Assembly (NCBI GenBank): GCA_964482955.1
Contig: CAYZZW010000005.1
Location: forward strand, 34,810 to 98,809
Direction: 5' to 3'
Origin: JAPLSN01 sp964482955
GTDB taxonomy: Bacteria > Spirochaetota > Spirochaetia > Treponematales > UBA12059
Length of the DNA: 64,000 nt
Position numbers and translations under genes: made by a program
Notes under the pieces: generated by a model
What the model was told of the DNA's origin: nothing
The model's database searches: none
Seen by the model: the letters and a program-made list of their open reading frames with translations, nothing else
Part shown: in pieces, positions 7,601 to 16,096 of the stretch
Position numbering within the stretch: the first letter of the stretch is position 1
Layout: each line of letters starts with the position of its first letter

Positions 7601-9630
7601 CCCGTGCCTTCGTCGAGAATGATTCCTTTTATCTGTCCGGACGCGATTCCGAACAGCGGGACATCGTGCGCGACCTTCACTCGGTCGCCGCGAGTGCAAA
7701 CGATGTTTTCGACATCCACATTGACGGTGAACATTTCCGGCCGGAGCCGCCTGCGCGCGAGCATGTAGCGGCCCTGCTTCCACGCCTGCGCTGCACTCGT
7801 GCAGCCAAACAGGGTCACGCGCTCGAACTTCGTGGCGATTGGAAGTGTTCCCCCGGCGTTCCCGAAGGCGTCGACGCCTTCGTACTGGTAGCCATCGTCC
7901 AGAACAACACGCTCGTCCTGGATGTACCCCGCATCGGCGTTCACGAAAAGAATCTTGTAGCCGTGGAGTTCCTCGGGGAACGCCTTCGCTCCCGTGAACC
8001 CCCAGGTGTTGCGCGGCGTGAAATGCTGGACAACATCTGTTTTTTCGGCGTCATGGACGAGCGAGTACCGGCCATCACGGAGGGATATCGACGCGCGCGC
8101 CACGGCCGCGATTTTCGCCGTCAGATCACGCATCGTTTCCGCTTGGAAGATTACCGTGTTGATCGCCATGCTCTTCGTATCACACCACGTGTGGAGCGCT
8201 TCGAATGCGGGCCAGTCGACAAGGGAATCGGGCACCGGCCGGGGGTTCGCCGGGCCGCGAAGAACCCACAGAAGCGCATCAGCCACGTTACTCGACACCG
8301 CACTCGTCGCCCATTGCACCACGCCGGAGCCGCTCCCGGAATACGTCGGTACGACGGATTCGACCGTCATGTTGAGCTGGTCAACGATGCCCTGTAGTTG
8401 CCCGGACGCCTTGATCTTGAGCCCGAGCAGGACGACGTTGTCCCGACGGATTACCGGGGAAATGCCCGTGAAGGATCGGAGCGCAAACCAGATGAACGAC
8501 GAGTAGTTCCTCGATCCGTCGTCCTCGGTTTCTCGGATGACACGAACTTCGTACTGTCCGGCTGTGATGTCCACGCCGGCTGAATAGCGAATCGTTTCCT
8601 GCTTCGCCTTCGTGATCTGGTATCCGGTCGATCCAGTGAAAGCGACATCGGTCCACGCGCCGCCCGGGGGGGCCGTCAGCGGCCGATACTGCATCCGGAG
8701 CCCGACCGTCTTGTTGTTCGTCGACCCATCGTCGCCTATCGAGAAAAGGCCGCGCGCGAAGATGACGTCGGTTTCGATCCTCGTTGTGTTCTTCGCGGTC
8801 GTGCGGATATTGTTGCTCGTGAGCCGATCCGCATACTTGATTTCCAGATTGAGCTGTTCCTCGTTGACGATCTTGTTGTAAAGCGAGACTTCGGATTCGT
8901 CCTGGCGGATTTCGATATCGACGCCGGCAAAGTATCCATCGACAGCAATGGCGCCATTTCGGACGTCAGCCGAATTCGACGCGAGCAGGGTTTCGCCGAT
9001 CTTGAGATTCGAAACCTTGAGCGGTCCGTACCCGAGCAGGAACAGCATATAGAGGTACTGGTCGACGCCGTCGGTCCCGCCGATCTGCGTGTACGATTTC
9101 GCGCCGTAGTACGGAGTGAGCGTGCTTTTCCCGAGCACGAGGGGGATGGTCCCGCCCGGCGCGAGGCGGTTCCGACCGCCGGAGATTCCGGGGTTCTGCT
9201 TCGAATCGAAGCCTGAGCCTTTTACTCCGCCCATCATGTCTTCGAGATATTCGTTCATGTAGTGGATGCCGGCAGCCGCACCTATGCCAAGGATGCCGCC
9301 GCCGATCAAGCACCACCCGACAAGCTGCATTCCGGGGATGAACATGAGCGCGAAGCCGGCAGCCGCGGTCCAGAAAGACACTTTCGCCGTTGCTTGCTCA
9401 CCGCCTCCGGTCGGCACGGCACGAATGATGACGTGCGATCCGTCCACGGGTTTCGTATCATGAGCATTCGGGAGAACGATCTGATCACCGCACAAAACGT
9501 GAGCGTTCCCCTGAAAAACTTCAGGGAGAGACGCTTCGATGATTTCACGATACGTCGATCCATGAGGAATGATCCGATCTTCGCGATGGAGCGTAAACGG
9601 ACTGGTGCAGACGGACAGCTTAATCGACAC
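4651..9630 (-). CDS. Tail tip / host-specificity protein with Kelch-like repeats and glycine-rich C-terminus
   Basis: The 1659-residue protein starts at GTG 9630 (AAAGGATTTTACC upstream), overlapping the NlpC/P60 gene. Residues about 85-125 contain hydrophobic stretches common in lambda J-like proteins. The body (about 130-830) has J-like features, and an FN3-like stretch follows near 840. Residues about 1070-1360 hold about seven Kelch-like blades with recurrent motifs such as GKLYIPQN, LDVYDVA and GKVYMPSD. Residues about 1420-1613 are extremely Gly-rich (GGNGGNES, SYGGGGGGCGS), like polyglycine-II adhesins such as gp38 of some T-even phages. It should form the tail tip and bind the receptor. 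The exposed C-terminal modules are likely the host-range part. Confidence 0.85.
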   Translation of the reverse strand: MSIKLSVCTSPFTLHREDRIIPHGSTYREIIEASLPEVFQGNAHVLCGDQIVLPNAHDTKPVDGSHVIIRAVPTGGGEQATAKVSFWTAAAGFALMFIPGMQLVGWCLIGGGILGIGAAAGIHYMNEYLEDMMGGVKGSGFDSKQNPGISGGRNRLAPGGTIPLVLGKSTLTPYYGAKSYTQIGGTDGVDQYLYMLFLLGYGPLKVSNLKIGETLLASNSADVRNGAIAVDGYFAGVDIEIRQDESEVSLYNKIVNEEQLNLEIKYADRLTSNNIRTTAKNTTRIETDVIFARGLFSIGDDGSTNNKTVGLRMQYRPLTAPPGGAWTDVAFTGSTGYQITKAKQETIRYSAGVDITAGQYEVRVIRETEDDGSRNYSSFIWFALRSFTGISPVIRRDNVVLLGLKIKASGQLQGIVDQLNMTVESVVPTYSGSGSGVVQWATSAVSSNVADALLWVLRGPANPRPVPDSLVDWPAFEALHTWCDTKSMAINTVIFQAETMRDLTAKIAAVARASISLRDGRYSLVHDAEKTDVVQHFTPRNTWGFTGAKAFPEELHGYKILFVNADAGYIQDERVVLDDGYQYEGVDAFGNAGGTLPIATKFERVTLFGCTSAAQAWKQGRYMLARRRLRPEMFTVNVDVENIVCTRGDRVKVAHDVPLFGIASGQIKGIILDEGTGAATGITVDNECFMQAGKSYCVRIRYATGDAVLRTVTMVAGYQTTLGFTMPIPVGSVPEAGDLFMFGESSLESVDMMIAAVEMNDDLSAKLLLVEYNEAIYQADVGTIPAFETKITRPVEWDPRVAIEKGSTVPSATDAGAAQALADSASVVSSAPPTNNVTGLAFSSEDNADGSVNVNVGFKHTHGAIPADFFLIYFKSSTAAPTAIDVLKDPCILVNAESGTGEKEYSRVLAGLPSRSAGAGNVARHYRFGVVAGRTCRGGTILAGAVQEATGWTDKAFADTGIKATAGTFITFETGETRMGDDEHYIHFIPAGVIDPIDGTGPKIRFKSVDMELDDSHMATSVTIEGVKCSASHEAGGVVWRQETTPAVEKARIAFDEAGDVVASGIKMIMPTELLSKPLALSSADSYYACASSGGYLYAPRFYSANLDVISIESGSLTTKALPAASGNRTTCILADGKLHMTIALTNYMDVFNIATGANTRVTMPSTKNRYTGVEYSGKIYIPCDSLDELDVYDVAAGTVVTKSLSPNMSRVTCWVYDGKLYIPQNGGQDGQGILEVFDISSEVTTTQVLPTASLRNISVMHEGKVYMPSDGSDVLEVYDLATQTTAVKTLSGSYGRKDAFVYNGKLCMPVANSSDIEVYDIATEMTEHLTLPVSTEGRASALVGNCAYLLTGTYKSVEIIKFGVGNGMLGADDDDTLGGLAASNALVPTQKAVSDFIERETRFRRLFAYYNTAGAKSITVPDGVDEVFIFIAGAGGGGGLRGTYADGEAGGAAGGAAILQKKSVTPGETISFTLGTGGASEVSGTASTIDGISCAGGGRGYNGTPGTGGAVTGTSENWDILSSSSGGNGGNESTSAGGGGGAIWANNGNAASGATPGAAKSYNTPIDYDTVWRSVASTGGKGGAASGNGSPGSYGGGGGGCGSTTTVGATGGSGAAGFAIVCFNIARTGIRPYNLISRLAYDLVNNDVYMINPSATLS

Positions 9631-10006
9631 GGTAAAATCCTTTTACGCGCTTGGCGACCATCGCCGAATCGATCCGCGCGAGCACGGCGCCTTGGTTCTC
9701 GAGGACGTGCAGTACGCGGCCTTCCCCGGAGTAAACGCCGACGTGGGACTCGATGCCGTAGATTGCCATGATCACGACATCGCCGGGCTGGGGATCATCG
9801 ACGCGCGTCGCGTTGACGAGCGCGGTCGTCAGGTCGATGAGGCGTTCCGTCTCCTTCGCGGAAGACGGCGCCTCGTAGTCGAGCCCCGGAAGCGATTTCC
9901 CGAATTCTTCTTGGAGCACGAGTCGGACGAGCCCGTAGCAGTCGCACCCTTCGCGCGTGCGGCCGTGCGGCTTGAACGGAATACCGACGTACTTCGACGC
10001 CCACAT
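9620..10006 (-). CDS. NlpC/P60 tail-tip peptidase
   Basis: The 128-residue protein starts at ATG 10006, overlapping the stop of the upstream gene (TGATG). The catalytic Cys lies in REGCDCYGLVRLV (DCxGL) near residue 20, and the His in IESHVGVYSG near residue 87. NlpC/P60 proteins at this position (lambda K-like) are thought to cleave peptidoglycan stems during DNA entry or tail-tip assembly. The J-like tail tip follows immediately. Confidence 0.85.
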   Translation of the reverse strand: MWASKYVGIPFKPHGRTREGCDCYGLVRLVLQEEFGKSLPGLDYEAPSSAKETERLIDLTTALVNATRVDDPQPGDVVIMAIYGIESHVGVYSGEGRVLHVLENQGAVLARIDSAMVAKRVKGFYRVD

Positions 10007-10488
10007 CAGGACACCCCCGGCACGTCTTGCGGCGTCATCTCGCGGTACGGGATCATGATGTCGAGCCGATCCTCGTAGATGAGCGTCCCGGACACCGAGA
10101 AGGCGTCGTACTCGACATCGCGCAGCGTGAACGCCCATTCGACAAGCGGTTCGAAGATCGGCGTGCCTTCGTTGTTCCAGTACATCGCGACGCCGGTCAG
10201 CGTGGCGGGTGTCGTCATGCCGCGAATCGCTGCGACGATGGTCTGGTCGATCGCATCGATCGTGATCCGTGCGTTCGTGATCTTGTCCTCCGTCTCATCC
10301 GGAGGATCGAAGCGGAACGGGCAGGCGTGATAGACGTATCCGCCATACGACAGGTCTTCCGTGTTGTTGACGAACCGAAGCGGTTCCGGAAGGCTCGCGT
10401 GCTCGATCTTGATGAGGATAGGGAACACGCCGGACGAGGATTGCGCGAACATCGCCCGGCGGGCGCTCAAGCTGATGATCCGGCTCAT
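10006..10488 (-). CDS. Minor tail protein, DUF1833 family
   Basis: The 160-residue protein has the LPEPLRFVNNTEDLSY and FDPPDETEDKI blocks typical of DUF1833 phage proteins, which sit between the tape measure and the NlpC/P60 gene in many siphophages. A structural role in the distal tail is inferred from context. Its start overlaps the stop of the next upstream gene. Confidence 0.75.
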   Translation of the reverse strand: MSRIISLSARRAMFAQSSSGVFPILIKIEHASLPEPLRFVNNTEDLSYGGYVYHACPFRFDPPDETEDKITNARITIDAIDQTIVAAIRGMTTPATLTGVAMYWNNEGTPIFEPLVEWAFTLRDVEYDAFSVSGTLIYEDRLDIMIPYREMTPQDVPGVS

Positions 10489-10838
10489 GGCATCACCTCA
10501 AGTTCGAGCGTCGCCATGGCTTCGAAGTCGAAGGCCGAATACGATGGCGGGGAAGCGAACCGCACGACGATTGCCGCGCCCGTCCGCGGATGCGTGTAGT
10601 TCCATTCGGCCGTTCCCGCGAACGTCGTCGTGCGGTAGAACGTATCGAGGTCGGAAACCTGCGCCTGCGTCAGACGATACGAGACGGAGAGCTTCGCGAC
10701 CCCTGACGTGGACCGGCGACGCACCTTGTCGGGGCCGATGTCCATCTTCGACCGGATCGTGTTGTCGGCCGGGATTTCCTTGTACCCATCTTGCAGGGGC
10801 GCCGTCGGCAAGGACGAAGGCCAGTTGATCGTCGCCAT
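10485..10838 (-). CDS. Minor tail protein (distal tail region)
   Basis: The 117-residue protein begins MATINWPSSLPTAPLQDGYK. It has a conserved-looking RSKMDIGPDKVRRR block and beta-rich sequence. Proteins of this kind lie directly before DUF1833 proteins in many prophages. The start at ATG 10838 follows GGGTGAAGTAA and abuts the tape measure stop. The exact role is unknown. Confidence 0.65.
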   Translation of the reverse strand: MATINWPSSLPTAPLQDGYKEIPADNTIRSKMDIGPDKVRRRSTSGVAKLSVSYRLTQAQVSDLDTFYRTTTFAGTAEWNYTHPRTGAAIVVRFASPPSYSAFDFEAMATLELEVMP

Positions 10839-12956
10839 TTACTTCACCCTCCGCCCGAGCGCCGCGATCCCGAAGCGCGAAGCCATAGCGGAATCCATGT
10901 CTCCCGCGGCGACCATGCCGCGTACCGCGTCCCGGAGAACCACGCGGATCTGTTTCTCGCCGTTCGGGCCGGTCGTTTCTTCCGTGGATTTCTGCACACC
11001 GCCCGAGGTCTGATCGATGATCTGGACGACAACGTTCGCGACACCGCCCTGCGACCGGACACCGAGGCGGCCAGCCGTATCCCGGGCAAGCGGCATGATC
11101 GCTTCGGGCCCAGCTTCCGCGAACACGCCGCCCCGCGCGAACGCCTGCGCGCCTTCCCAACCGAAGGCCGCGCCGTTCTTGAAGGCGAAGTACTGCGGCG
11201 AGTTGTAAACGCGATTCGAATAGGCGGACAGGCTCGGAGAATCGTACACGTTGCCGAGAGCGTTTGCCGTTGTGCTGTGCGTTGCTTCGCTGTAGGCGTA
11301 GTTCGCGGCGCCGGCGCCGATCGCGAGAAGGCCAGAGGCCCCGATGAGAGCGAGACCAACAGGCAATCCGGCGATACCGGCCTCTGCGATGATTCGAACG
11401 CCCGCGGTGAAAAGCATGCCCGGGAGCTGGTTCAACATCATGAGCGCCATCTTCGTGAGCGCTTGCCCGAGATTTTCGGCAGCATCGCCATTCCCGGCTA
11501 GAGCTTCGCCAATGGCGTTCATCGTTTGGAGGTATGCGTCTTTCGCTCCGTTCGCCAGAACAGCATTCAACTGATTCGCGAGATCGACAAGGATGGCTTG
11601 CTGGATCCGCTGTTTCTCGCTTGCTTCGAGAGCAGCTTGGTATTCACGGTCCCATTCTTCAGCGAGTTGCCGATTTACATCCTTCAGATATTCCTTCAAC
11701 CGAATTTCTGATTCCAGATATTCGGTATACTTTGCATATTGAGCTTCGTACCGATCTTCCCACGCACTGTCCGCGGCCGAAAGCGCATCCGAGCCGCCTG
11801 GCCTCGCCGTCGGGCCTGAACTTGCTGACTTTGGGGTATCTGCGGGCTTGGGAGTTGACCCTATTGTTCCAGTTGATGCGCCCTTCCGACGTTCTATTTC
11901 GCGAATTTGATTGTATTTTTCGTTGAGTTCGTCGAGCTGCGCCTTGAGCGCTTCAATGGCTGCTTCTTTCGCTTCACGGACGGACGGAACCATCTCCTGT
12001 GCCGCGATGATCCCCTGTTGTTCGATAAGCTTCTGAATGCGAGCCCGCTCTGCCATGATATACGCGATGGCTTCTTCCGTATTGCCTGAGCCGATCAACG
12101 CTTCCTTGAGGTTTTTTTCTTTCCCCGACCGCTCAGCGAGCGTGTTGAAGGTATCCAGCGCGGCATTCACTGCCGGGAGGAATCGTTCCCCGATCTCCGC
12201 GAGCTGGCTCTTGAAGTTGTCCATCGCGGTCGAGAGCTTGCCCGCCGTAGTCTCGGCGGTCTTGTCCATCATCTTGTAGAACAATCCGCCCTCGCTGGTT
12301 GCCGTCTTGAAGGCTTCCGCGACCTCCTCTGCGGAGATCCCGCCTTTCTCCATGCGCGCTTTCAGCGTGATCATGTCTTCGCCGGTTTTCTGGCTGATGA
12401 TCTGCAGTGGGTTGAACCCCTGGTTGATGAGTTGGAGAAGGTCCTGTCCCATGAGGCGGCCGGTCGACATGATTTGTCCGAACGCCCGCGCCACACTATC
12501 GAGCTTCGCGTTGTCTCCCATCGCCACATCGCCGAGCATCTTCATGGTCGGGATGAGGTCTTCCGTCGCGACACCGTACGCCTTAAGCGTGGTTGCCGCC
12601 TGGTTGATCCCTTCGAAGCTGAGAGGGGTTTTCGACGCGAAAGCGTAGAGGTCGTCGAATACGCGCTTGCCTTTGTCCATGTCGCCGACAAGGACGCCCC
12701 ACGTCATGCGGCTCTTTTCGAATCCGGCCGCGAGGCTGATCGACTCGGCCGCGAGTTCCTTCGTCTTCTGGATGAACGCCTGAGCTCCACGCACGGCAAG
12801 GTCGGCGAGCGTCGTGAATCCCGCGATCTGTTTGGCGAGACTGGCGAATGAGACTTCTGCTTTCTGTCCGGAAGCAGCAACGCCATCGAGCGCGGCCCGC
12901 GTATCGACCGCGCCCGTGTGCGTTACATTAACCGCTAGACTGGCAAGTTCCGGCAT
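10839..12956 (-). CDS. Tail tape measure protein
   Basis: The 705-residue protein sets tail length and is ejected with the DNA. Residues about 70-240 match the tape-measure N-terminal domain (ESISLAAGFEKSRMTWGVLV, TGRLMGQDLLQLINQGFNPL). Long coiled coils follow (EAKEAAIEALKAQLDELNEK), then a hydrophobic C-terminal third (AGIAGLPVGLALIGASGLLA). At this length a fairly short siphovirus tail would be expected. Its start overlaps the end of the frameshifted chaperone by 29 bp. Confidence 0.92.
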   Translation of the reverse strand: MPELASLAVNVTHTGAVDTRAALDGVAASGQKAEVSFASLAKQIAGFTTLADLAVRGAQAFIQKTKELAAESISLAAGFEKSRMTWGVLVGDMDKGKRVFDDLYAFASKTPLSFEGINQAATTLKAYGVATEDLIPTMKMLGDVAMGDNAKLDSVARAFGQIMSTGRLMGQDLLQLINQGFNPLQIISQKTGEDMITLKARMEKGGISAEEVAEAFKTATSEGGLFYKMMDKTAETTAGKLSTAMDNFKSQLAEIGERFLPAVNAALDTFNTLAERSGKEKNLKEALIGSGNTEEAIAYIMAERARIQKLIEQQGIIAAQEMVPSVREAKEAAIEALKAQLDELNEKYNQIREIERRKGASTGTIGSTPKPADTPKSASSGPTARPGGSDALSAADSAWEDRYEAQYAKYTEYLESEIRLKEYLKDVNRQLAEEWDREYQAALEASEKQRIQQAILVDLANQLNAVLANGAKDAYLQTMNAIGEALAGNGDAAENLGQALTKMALMMLNQLPGMLFTAGVRIIAEAGIAGLPVGLALIGASGLLAIGAGAANYAYSEATHSTTANALGNVYDSPSLSAYSNRVYNSPQYFAFKNGAAFGWEGAQAFARGGVFAEAGPEAIMPLARDTAGRLGVRSQGGVANVVVQIIDQTSGGVQKSTEETTGPNGEKQIRVVLRDAVRGMVAAGDMDSAMASRFGIAALGRRVK

Positions 12957-13664
12957 TTGGCTCCGTCCGTTCTTTTACGATCTTGTCGACCTCGGCGTCC
13001 ATCGCCATGATCGCATCCGTCTCCCATGCGTCGAATTGAATCCCCGCACGTTCCTCGTACTCTGTGATCTCTCCCCAGCGGATGCTCGTTCCGCGCCTCA
13101 TCTTCCAGTAATGCAAGAACAGGTATTCGAATCCTTCGGGCACCCGGACGGAATCAAGCCGTGCGTCATGCTTCCCAGTCTGCCGCTCGACTTGTTCCAG
13201 CGTGTCGCGAAGGGACGTGTGCGATCCCTTCGCAGGCAAGTTCAATTCACAATGCGCCCGAATCGCCTCCGTCAGCTCGCGGAGGCGGTCTGAAAAAAAT
13301 TGGTCCGCGTGAAGATGAACGCGGCCACCTGGTCGGCGATCTCGGGATAGTTGAGATAGATTTCCTTCGCCTTCTCCTGCGAGAACGGAACCTCTTTTCC
13401 GGCCGCTTCCAGCCCCGTCCACCCGAGCGTGCAGCGCGCGAGCACTTCGGCGGTGTTCTCGTGCGACTCTTCGGTCGACAGGATCGACTTACCCTGAGCG
13501 CGGTTCCGCTGGTTGAGTTCTTCGCGGACCGTGCGATAGGCGCGGGAGTCCGCGCCGAGCAAGGAAAGCGTGATCCCGGACTTCGCCTTCGTCACCGGAT
13601 GGACGAGTTCGAGCGGGATGCCCTTGTTCGCGTTCGTCGTGCTGTCGAAATTGCAGAGATCCAT
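12928..13664 (-). CDS. Tail assembly chaperone, -1 frameshift fusion product (GT-like)
   Basis: The short chaperone frame (13664 to 13272) contains the slippery heptamer T TTT TTT at 13299..13293. A -1 slip continues into a second frame (SDRLRELTEAIRAHCELNLP onward) that stays open to 12928, giving about 245 residues. The second frame has no good start of its own. Position before the tape measure and the frameshift match the lambda G/GT chaperones that coat the tape measure during tail assembly. Confidence 0.82.
13272..13664 (-). CDS. Tail assembly chaperone, zero-frame product (G-like)
   Basis: The 130-residue protein starts at ATG 13664 behind AAGGAGACACG. It is acidic and helical (LDLCNF-type start, then GITLSLLGADSRAYRTVREE, ENTAEVLARCTLGWTGLE) and ends shortly after the slippery site in ...NFFQTASAS. 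It should be the abundant unshifted form of the chaperone pair, located as usual between the tail tube and tape measure genes. Confidence 0.82.
   Translation of the reverse strand: MDLCNFDSTTNANKGIPLELVHPVTKAKSGITLSLLGADSRAYRTVREELNQRNRAQGKSILSTEESHENTAEVLARCTLGWTGLEAAGKEVPFSQEKAKEIYLNYPEIADQVAAFIFTRTNFFQTASAS
13293..13299 (-). other. Programmed -1 frameshift slippery heptamer (T TTT TTT)
   Basis: In the zero frame the codons are AAT TTT TTT CAG, so the seven T form a canonical X XXY YYZ heptamer. After slipping, TCA GAC CGC is read. The zero-frame stop lies 18 nt downstream. Confidence 0.85.
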
Positions 13665-13677
13665 CGTGTCTCCTTCT

Positions 13678-14832
13678 TTACGCCGGCCGCTTGTCGATCC
13701 GGAGCGACGTGCCTTCGGTCGTGTCGTTCAGCGCCTGGAACGGCATGTCGACCAGGACGTTGTTCTCGGTCATGGACTTCGCGGCGTCGGTGTACTTGAT
13801 GCGCGGGATGAGGATGTCGTAGGAGTTCCCGGCGAGGTCGGTCAGCCGGAACTCGATCGATGACTCGGTTTCGTTCGAGAATTTGTTCGCCATCGCCGCC
13901 GACTCGAAGTAGGCGGACAGGCGGCCCGTGACGTTGGCGCGCCCGACACCGATCCGGTAGGGATCGGCGCGGAACAGGGCGAAGAGGCTTTCGAGCCCGT
14001 TTGCCAGGGAAAGCGACAATCCCGTCGCGATCGCGAGCGCGGCGCCGCCTTCCTTGATGGATCCGGTGTAGGCGTCGAACGGGCTCGTCGTCGGCGCCGC
14101 GTCCGGGGTCGCGTCGATGCTCGCGTCCGCGAAAGCCGAGCCGCCAAGGGCGACCATACCGAACGAACCCGTGACCATGGCGTTCGGGCGGACTTCCAGT
14201 CCGAAGGTGTTCGCCATGCAGCCGGTCAGCACCTGATAGACGTCGATGTCGGCGAACCCTTCCTCCATCGACAGGTACTTCGGCGTCACACCCTGTTTGA
14301 GTACGCTCCGATCGGTCGTGATCGCGACGTCCATGTCGCCCGTCACGTCGACGAGCCCCGTGGCCGCGGCGCACGTCACTTCGAGCGCGGACACCGCCGT
14401 CACGATGAACGTGCCGTTGTTCCCCGCGGCCTCGAAGCCGGTCGTGATGAACTTGTCGCCGACCTTCACGCCGTCGGTGATCCACGAGCCGGCCGCTCGG
14501 GTGAACTTCTTCGTGCTCGCGACGACGGACACGGTCTGCGCCGTCAGCGCGTAGGCGATCGCCCACAGACCGAACAGCGCCGATTCGAGGATGTCGTCAA
14601 ACGATCCGAACGAAAACTCGAACGGAATCTCGAGCGACGGGCTCTTGTTCCCGAGCCGGAGCGCGGCGACCTGGCGATCGCTCCTCATCTCCTGCGACTG
14701 CAGCGATTGCCGGGCGATCTTGATGCCGGAGCCGCCATTCGCGCGAAGCGTCTTGCAGCTCGGCGTCGGCGGGGTCGTGCCCGGCGTAACCTCCGGGACG
14801 TATATGATTCGGCGCCTGCTTCCTTCGGCCAT
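13678..14832 (-). CDS. Major tail tube protein
   Basis: The 384-residue protein starts at ATG 14832 behind GGGAGGGAATC. RRRIIYVPEVTPGTTP at the N-terminus, the internal SIEFRLTDLAGNSYDILIPR and a beta-rich body with an inserted domain (VKVGDKFITTGF) match phage tail tube proteins of the Phage_tube_2 kind. It polymerises into the tail shaft. It sits between the tail terminator and the chaperones, as expected. Confidence 0.8.
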   Translation of the reverse strand: MAEGSRRRIIYVPEVTPGTTPPTPSCKTLRANGGSGIKIARQSLQSQEMRSDRQVAALRLGNKSPSLEIPFEFSFGSFDDILESALFGLWAIAYALTAQTVSVVASTKKFTRAAGSWITDGVKVGDKFITTGFEAAGNNGTFIVTAVSALEVTCAAATGLVDVTGDMDVAITTDRSVLKQGVTPKYLSMEEGFADIDVYQVLTGCMANTFGLEVRPNAMVTGSFGMVALGGSAFADASIDATPDAAPTTSPFDAYTGSIKEGGAALAIATGLSLSLANGLESLFALFRADPYRIGVGRANVTGRLSAYFESAAMANKFSNETESSIEFRLTDLAGNSYDILIPRIKYTDAAKSMTENNVLVDMPFQALNDTTEGTSLRIDKRPA

Positions 14833-14843
14833 GATTCCCTCCC

Positions 14844-15269
14844 CTAGTTCGAGAGATCCGCGCGCCAAAACACGCGAACCGGGACGTGGTACAAATCCGG
14901 CTCCTCATTCGAGGGAGCCCGATACGATTTCGTGATGCGGACAATTCCGTCCGCCGTCGTGAGCGCCAATCCCCGCGGGAAAGCCGCGATGATCCTGTCG
15001 GCTTCGGCCTCGGCGGCCTCGGCCCCGTTGCCCTTCGTCCAGAACACGTCAAGCGCGTATACGCCCACGTGACGGTTCGCGGATCCTTCACCGATGGCGG
15101 CCGCGGTCGGCTCGCCCGGAAGGAACGTCTCCCGATACCAGGAATCCTGGACCGGGGGCGTAAAGACGACGTTTTCCTTGGCGATCTTCGCGTCCGGAAT
15201 CGCCGCTCCGGGCGCCGCCGCAAGTGCGCGCGAGAGAAGCGCGACGTGTACCGCCGTCGTTCCGCTCAT
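14844..15269 (-). CDS. Tail terminator protein (DUF4128-like)
   Basis: The 141-residue protein contains FTPPVQDSWYRETFLPGEPT and a RHVGVYALDVFWTKGNGAEA block typical of DUF4128 tail-terminator-like proteins, which cap the tail tube and join it to the head. It overlaps the upstream HK97 gp10-like gene by an ATGA junction and precedes the tail tube gene. Confidence 0.75.
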   Translation of the reverse strand: MSGTTAVHVALLSRALAAAPGAAIPDAKIAKENVVFTPPVQDSWYRETFLPGEPTAAAIGEGSANRHVGVYALDVFWTKGNGAEAAEAEADRIIAAFPRGLALTTADGIVRITKSYRAPSNEEPDLYHVPVRVFWRADLSN

Positions 15270-15745
15270 TCGCCCGCTCCTCCGATATCCCAGCCAGAGC
15301 CCCTGTCAGCTCCGCCCTGCGTGCCGCCCCAAGACCCGAACATCGATTCGGCCGCTGCATCGACAGCGATCGCGCCGAATTCGGCCAACGTGATCGTAAC
15401 CATGCCCGCGGGCGCCTGCTTCGAGCTGCCATGCTCAAGCCGTTCGATGTACGGGCAATTCGACTGGATCCACACGCGGCTTTCGTGGAGCGGATCCCAG
15501 TTCTTCACGCATTCGGTCATTTCCGCGAGCGCGACACGCCCGCTTTTATCCGGACGTTCGATATCGAGCGGCGTCCGGCGGCCCGCAGTCGCCTGCCAGC
15601 TTCCCCGGGCCATGCCCGTGCGAACCGGCGTCCGAAGGATGATTCGGCGGAACACCTCAAGGGCGATTTTCCGCACAACGTTCTTCGCCCGCGCCTCCGT
15701 GATCTTCGCGAAGCGATCAAGCTTCAAGCCGAACTCACCCACCAC
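15266..15745 (-). CDS. HK97 gp10-like head-tail connector/tail completion protein
   Basis: The 159-residue frame, probably from GTG 15745 (GAGG about 10 nt upstream; GTG 15742 also possible), reads GEFGLKLDRFAKITEARAKN and later RTPVRTGMARGSW, the typical gp10-like signature. Such proteins complete the neck or tail. It overlaps the stop of the upstream gene and the start of the tail terminator gene. Confidence 0.75.
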   Translation of the reverse strand: MVGEFGLKLDRFAKITEARAKNVVRKIALEVFRRIILRTPVRTGMARGSWQATAGRRTPLDIERPDKSGRVALAEMTECVKNWDPLHESRVWIQSNCPYIERLEHGSSKQAPAGMVTITLAEFGAIAVDAAAESMFGSWGGTQGGADRGSGWDIGGAGE

Positions 15746-16094
15746 GACACTGGACCTCGTAGAACACCGGAATTTCCCCCGGCGAGAGCGGCAAAACGCT
15801 GACGATCGCGAGCTTCCGCCCGGCGGTCGTTCCCAGGAAAAGCGTGTCGTTCGGAGCCGGTACCGGAATCGTGGCGCCGTTTGCATCCACGGCCGCCAGC
15901 ATGAACCGGCGGTCTCCCTCCTTGATGCTGGATCCATCGCGGAGCCGGTCAACAAATCCAACGCGCTCGGAACTGATGTCGACCGCGAACACGGAATAAT
16001 CGGCCGGCACGGTCCCGGCTTTCCGGAACACGACCGCCCGGCCGTTCTTGCGGATTTTCTCCGCTGTCGATATCACGAGCGCCGTGTAGTCCAC
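15735..16094 (-). CDS. Head closure / head-tail joining protein
   Basis: The 119-residue frame starts at GTG 16094, three bases after the upstream stop, with GAGG in front. It is beta-rich (AVVFRKAGTVPADYSVFAVD, KLAIVSVLPLSPGEIPVFYE). Size and order (connector, closure, gp10-like, terminator, tube) fit a head closure protein of the SPP1 gp16/HK97 gp7 type. The assignment is mainly from position. Confidence 0.6.
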   Translation of the reverse strand: MDYTALVISTAEKIRKNGRAVVFRKAGTVPADYSVFAVDISSERVGFVDRLRDGSSIKEGDRRFMLAAVDANGATIPVPAPNDTLFLGTTAGRKLAIVSVLPLSPGEIPVFYEVQCRGG

Positions 16095-16096
16095 GG

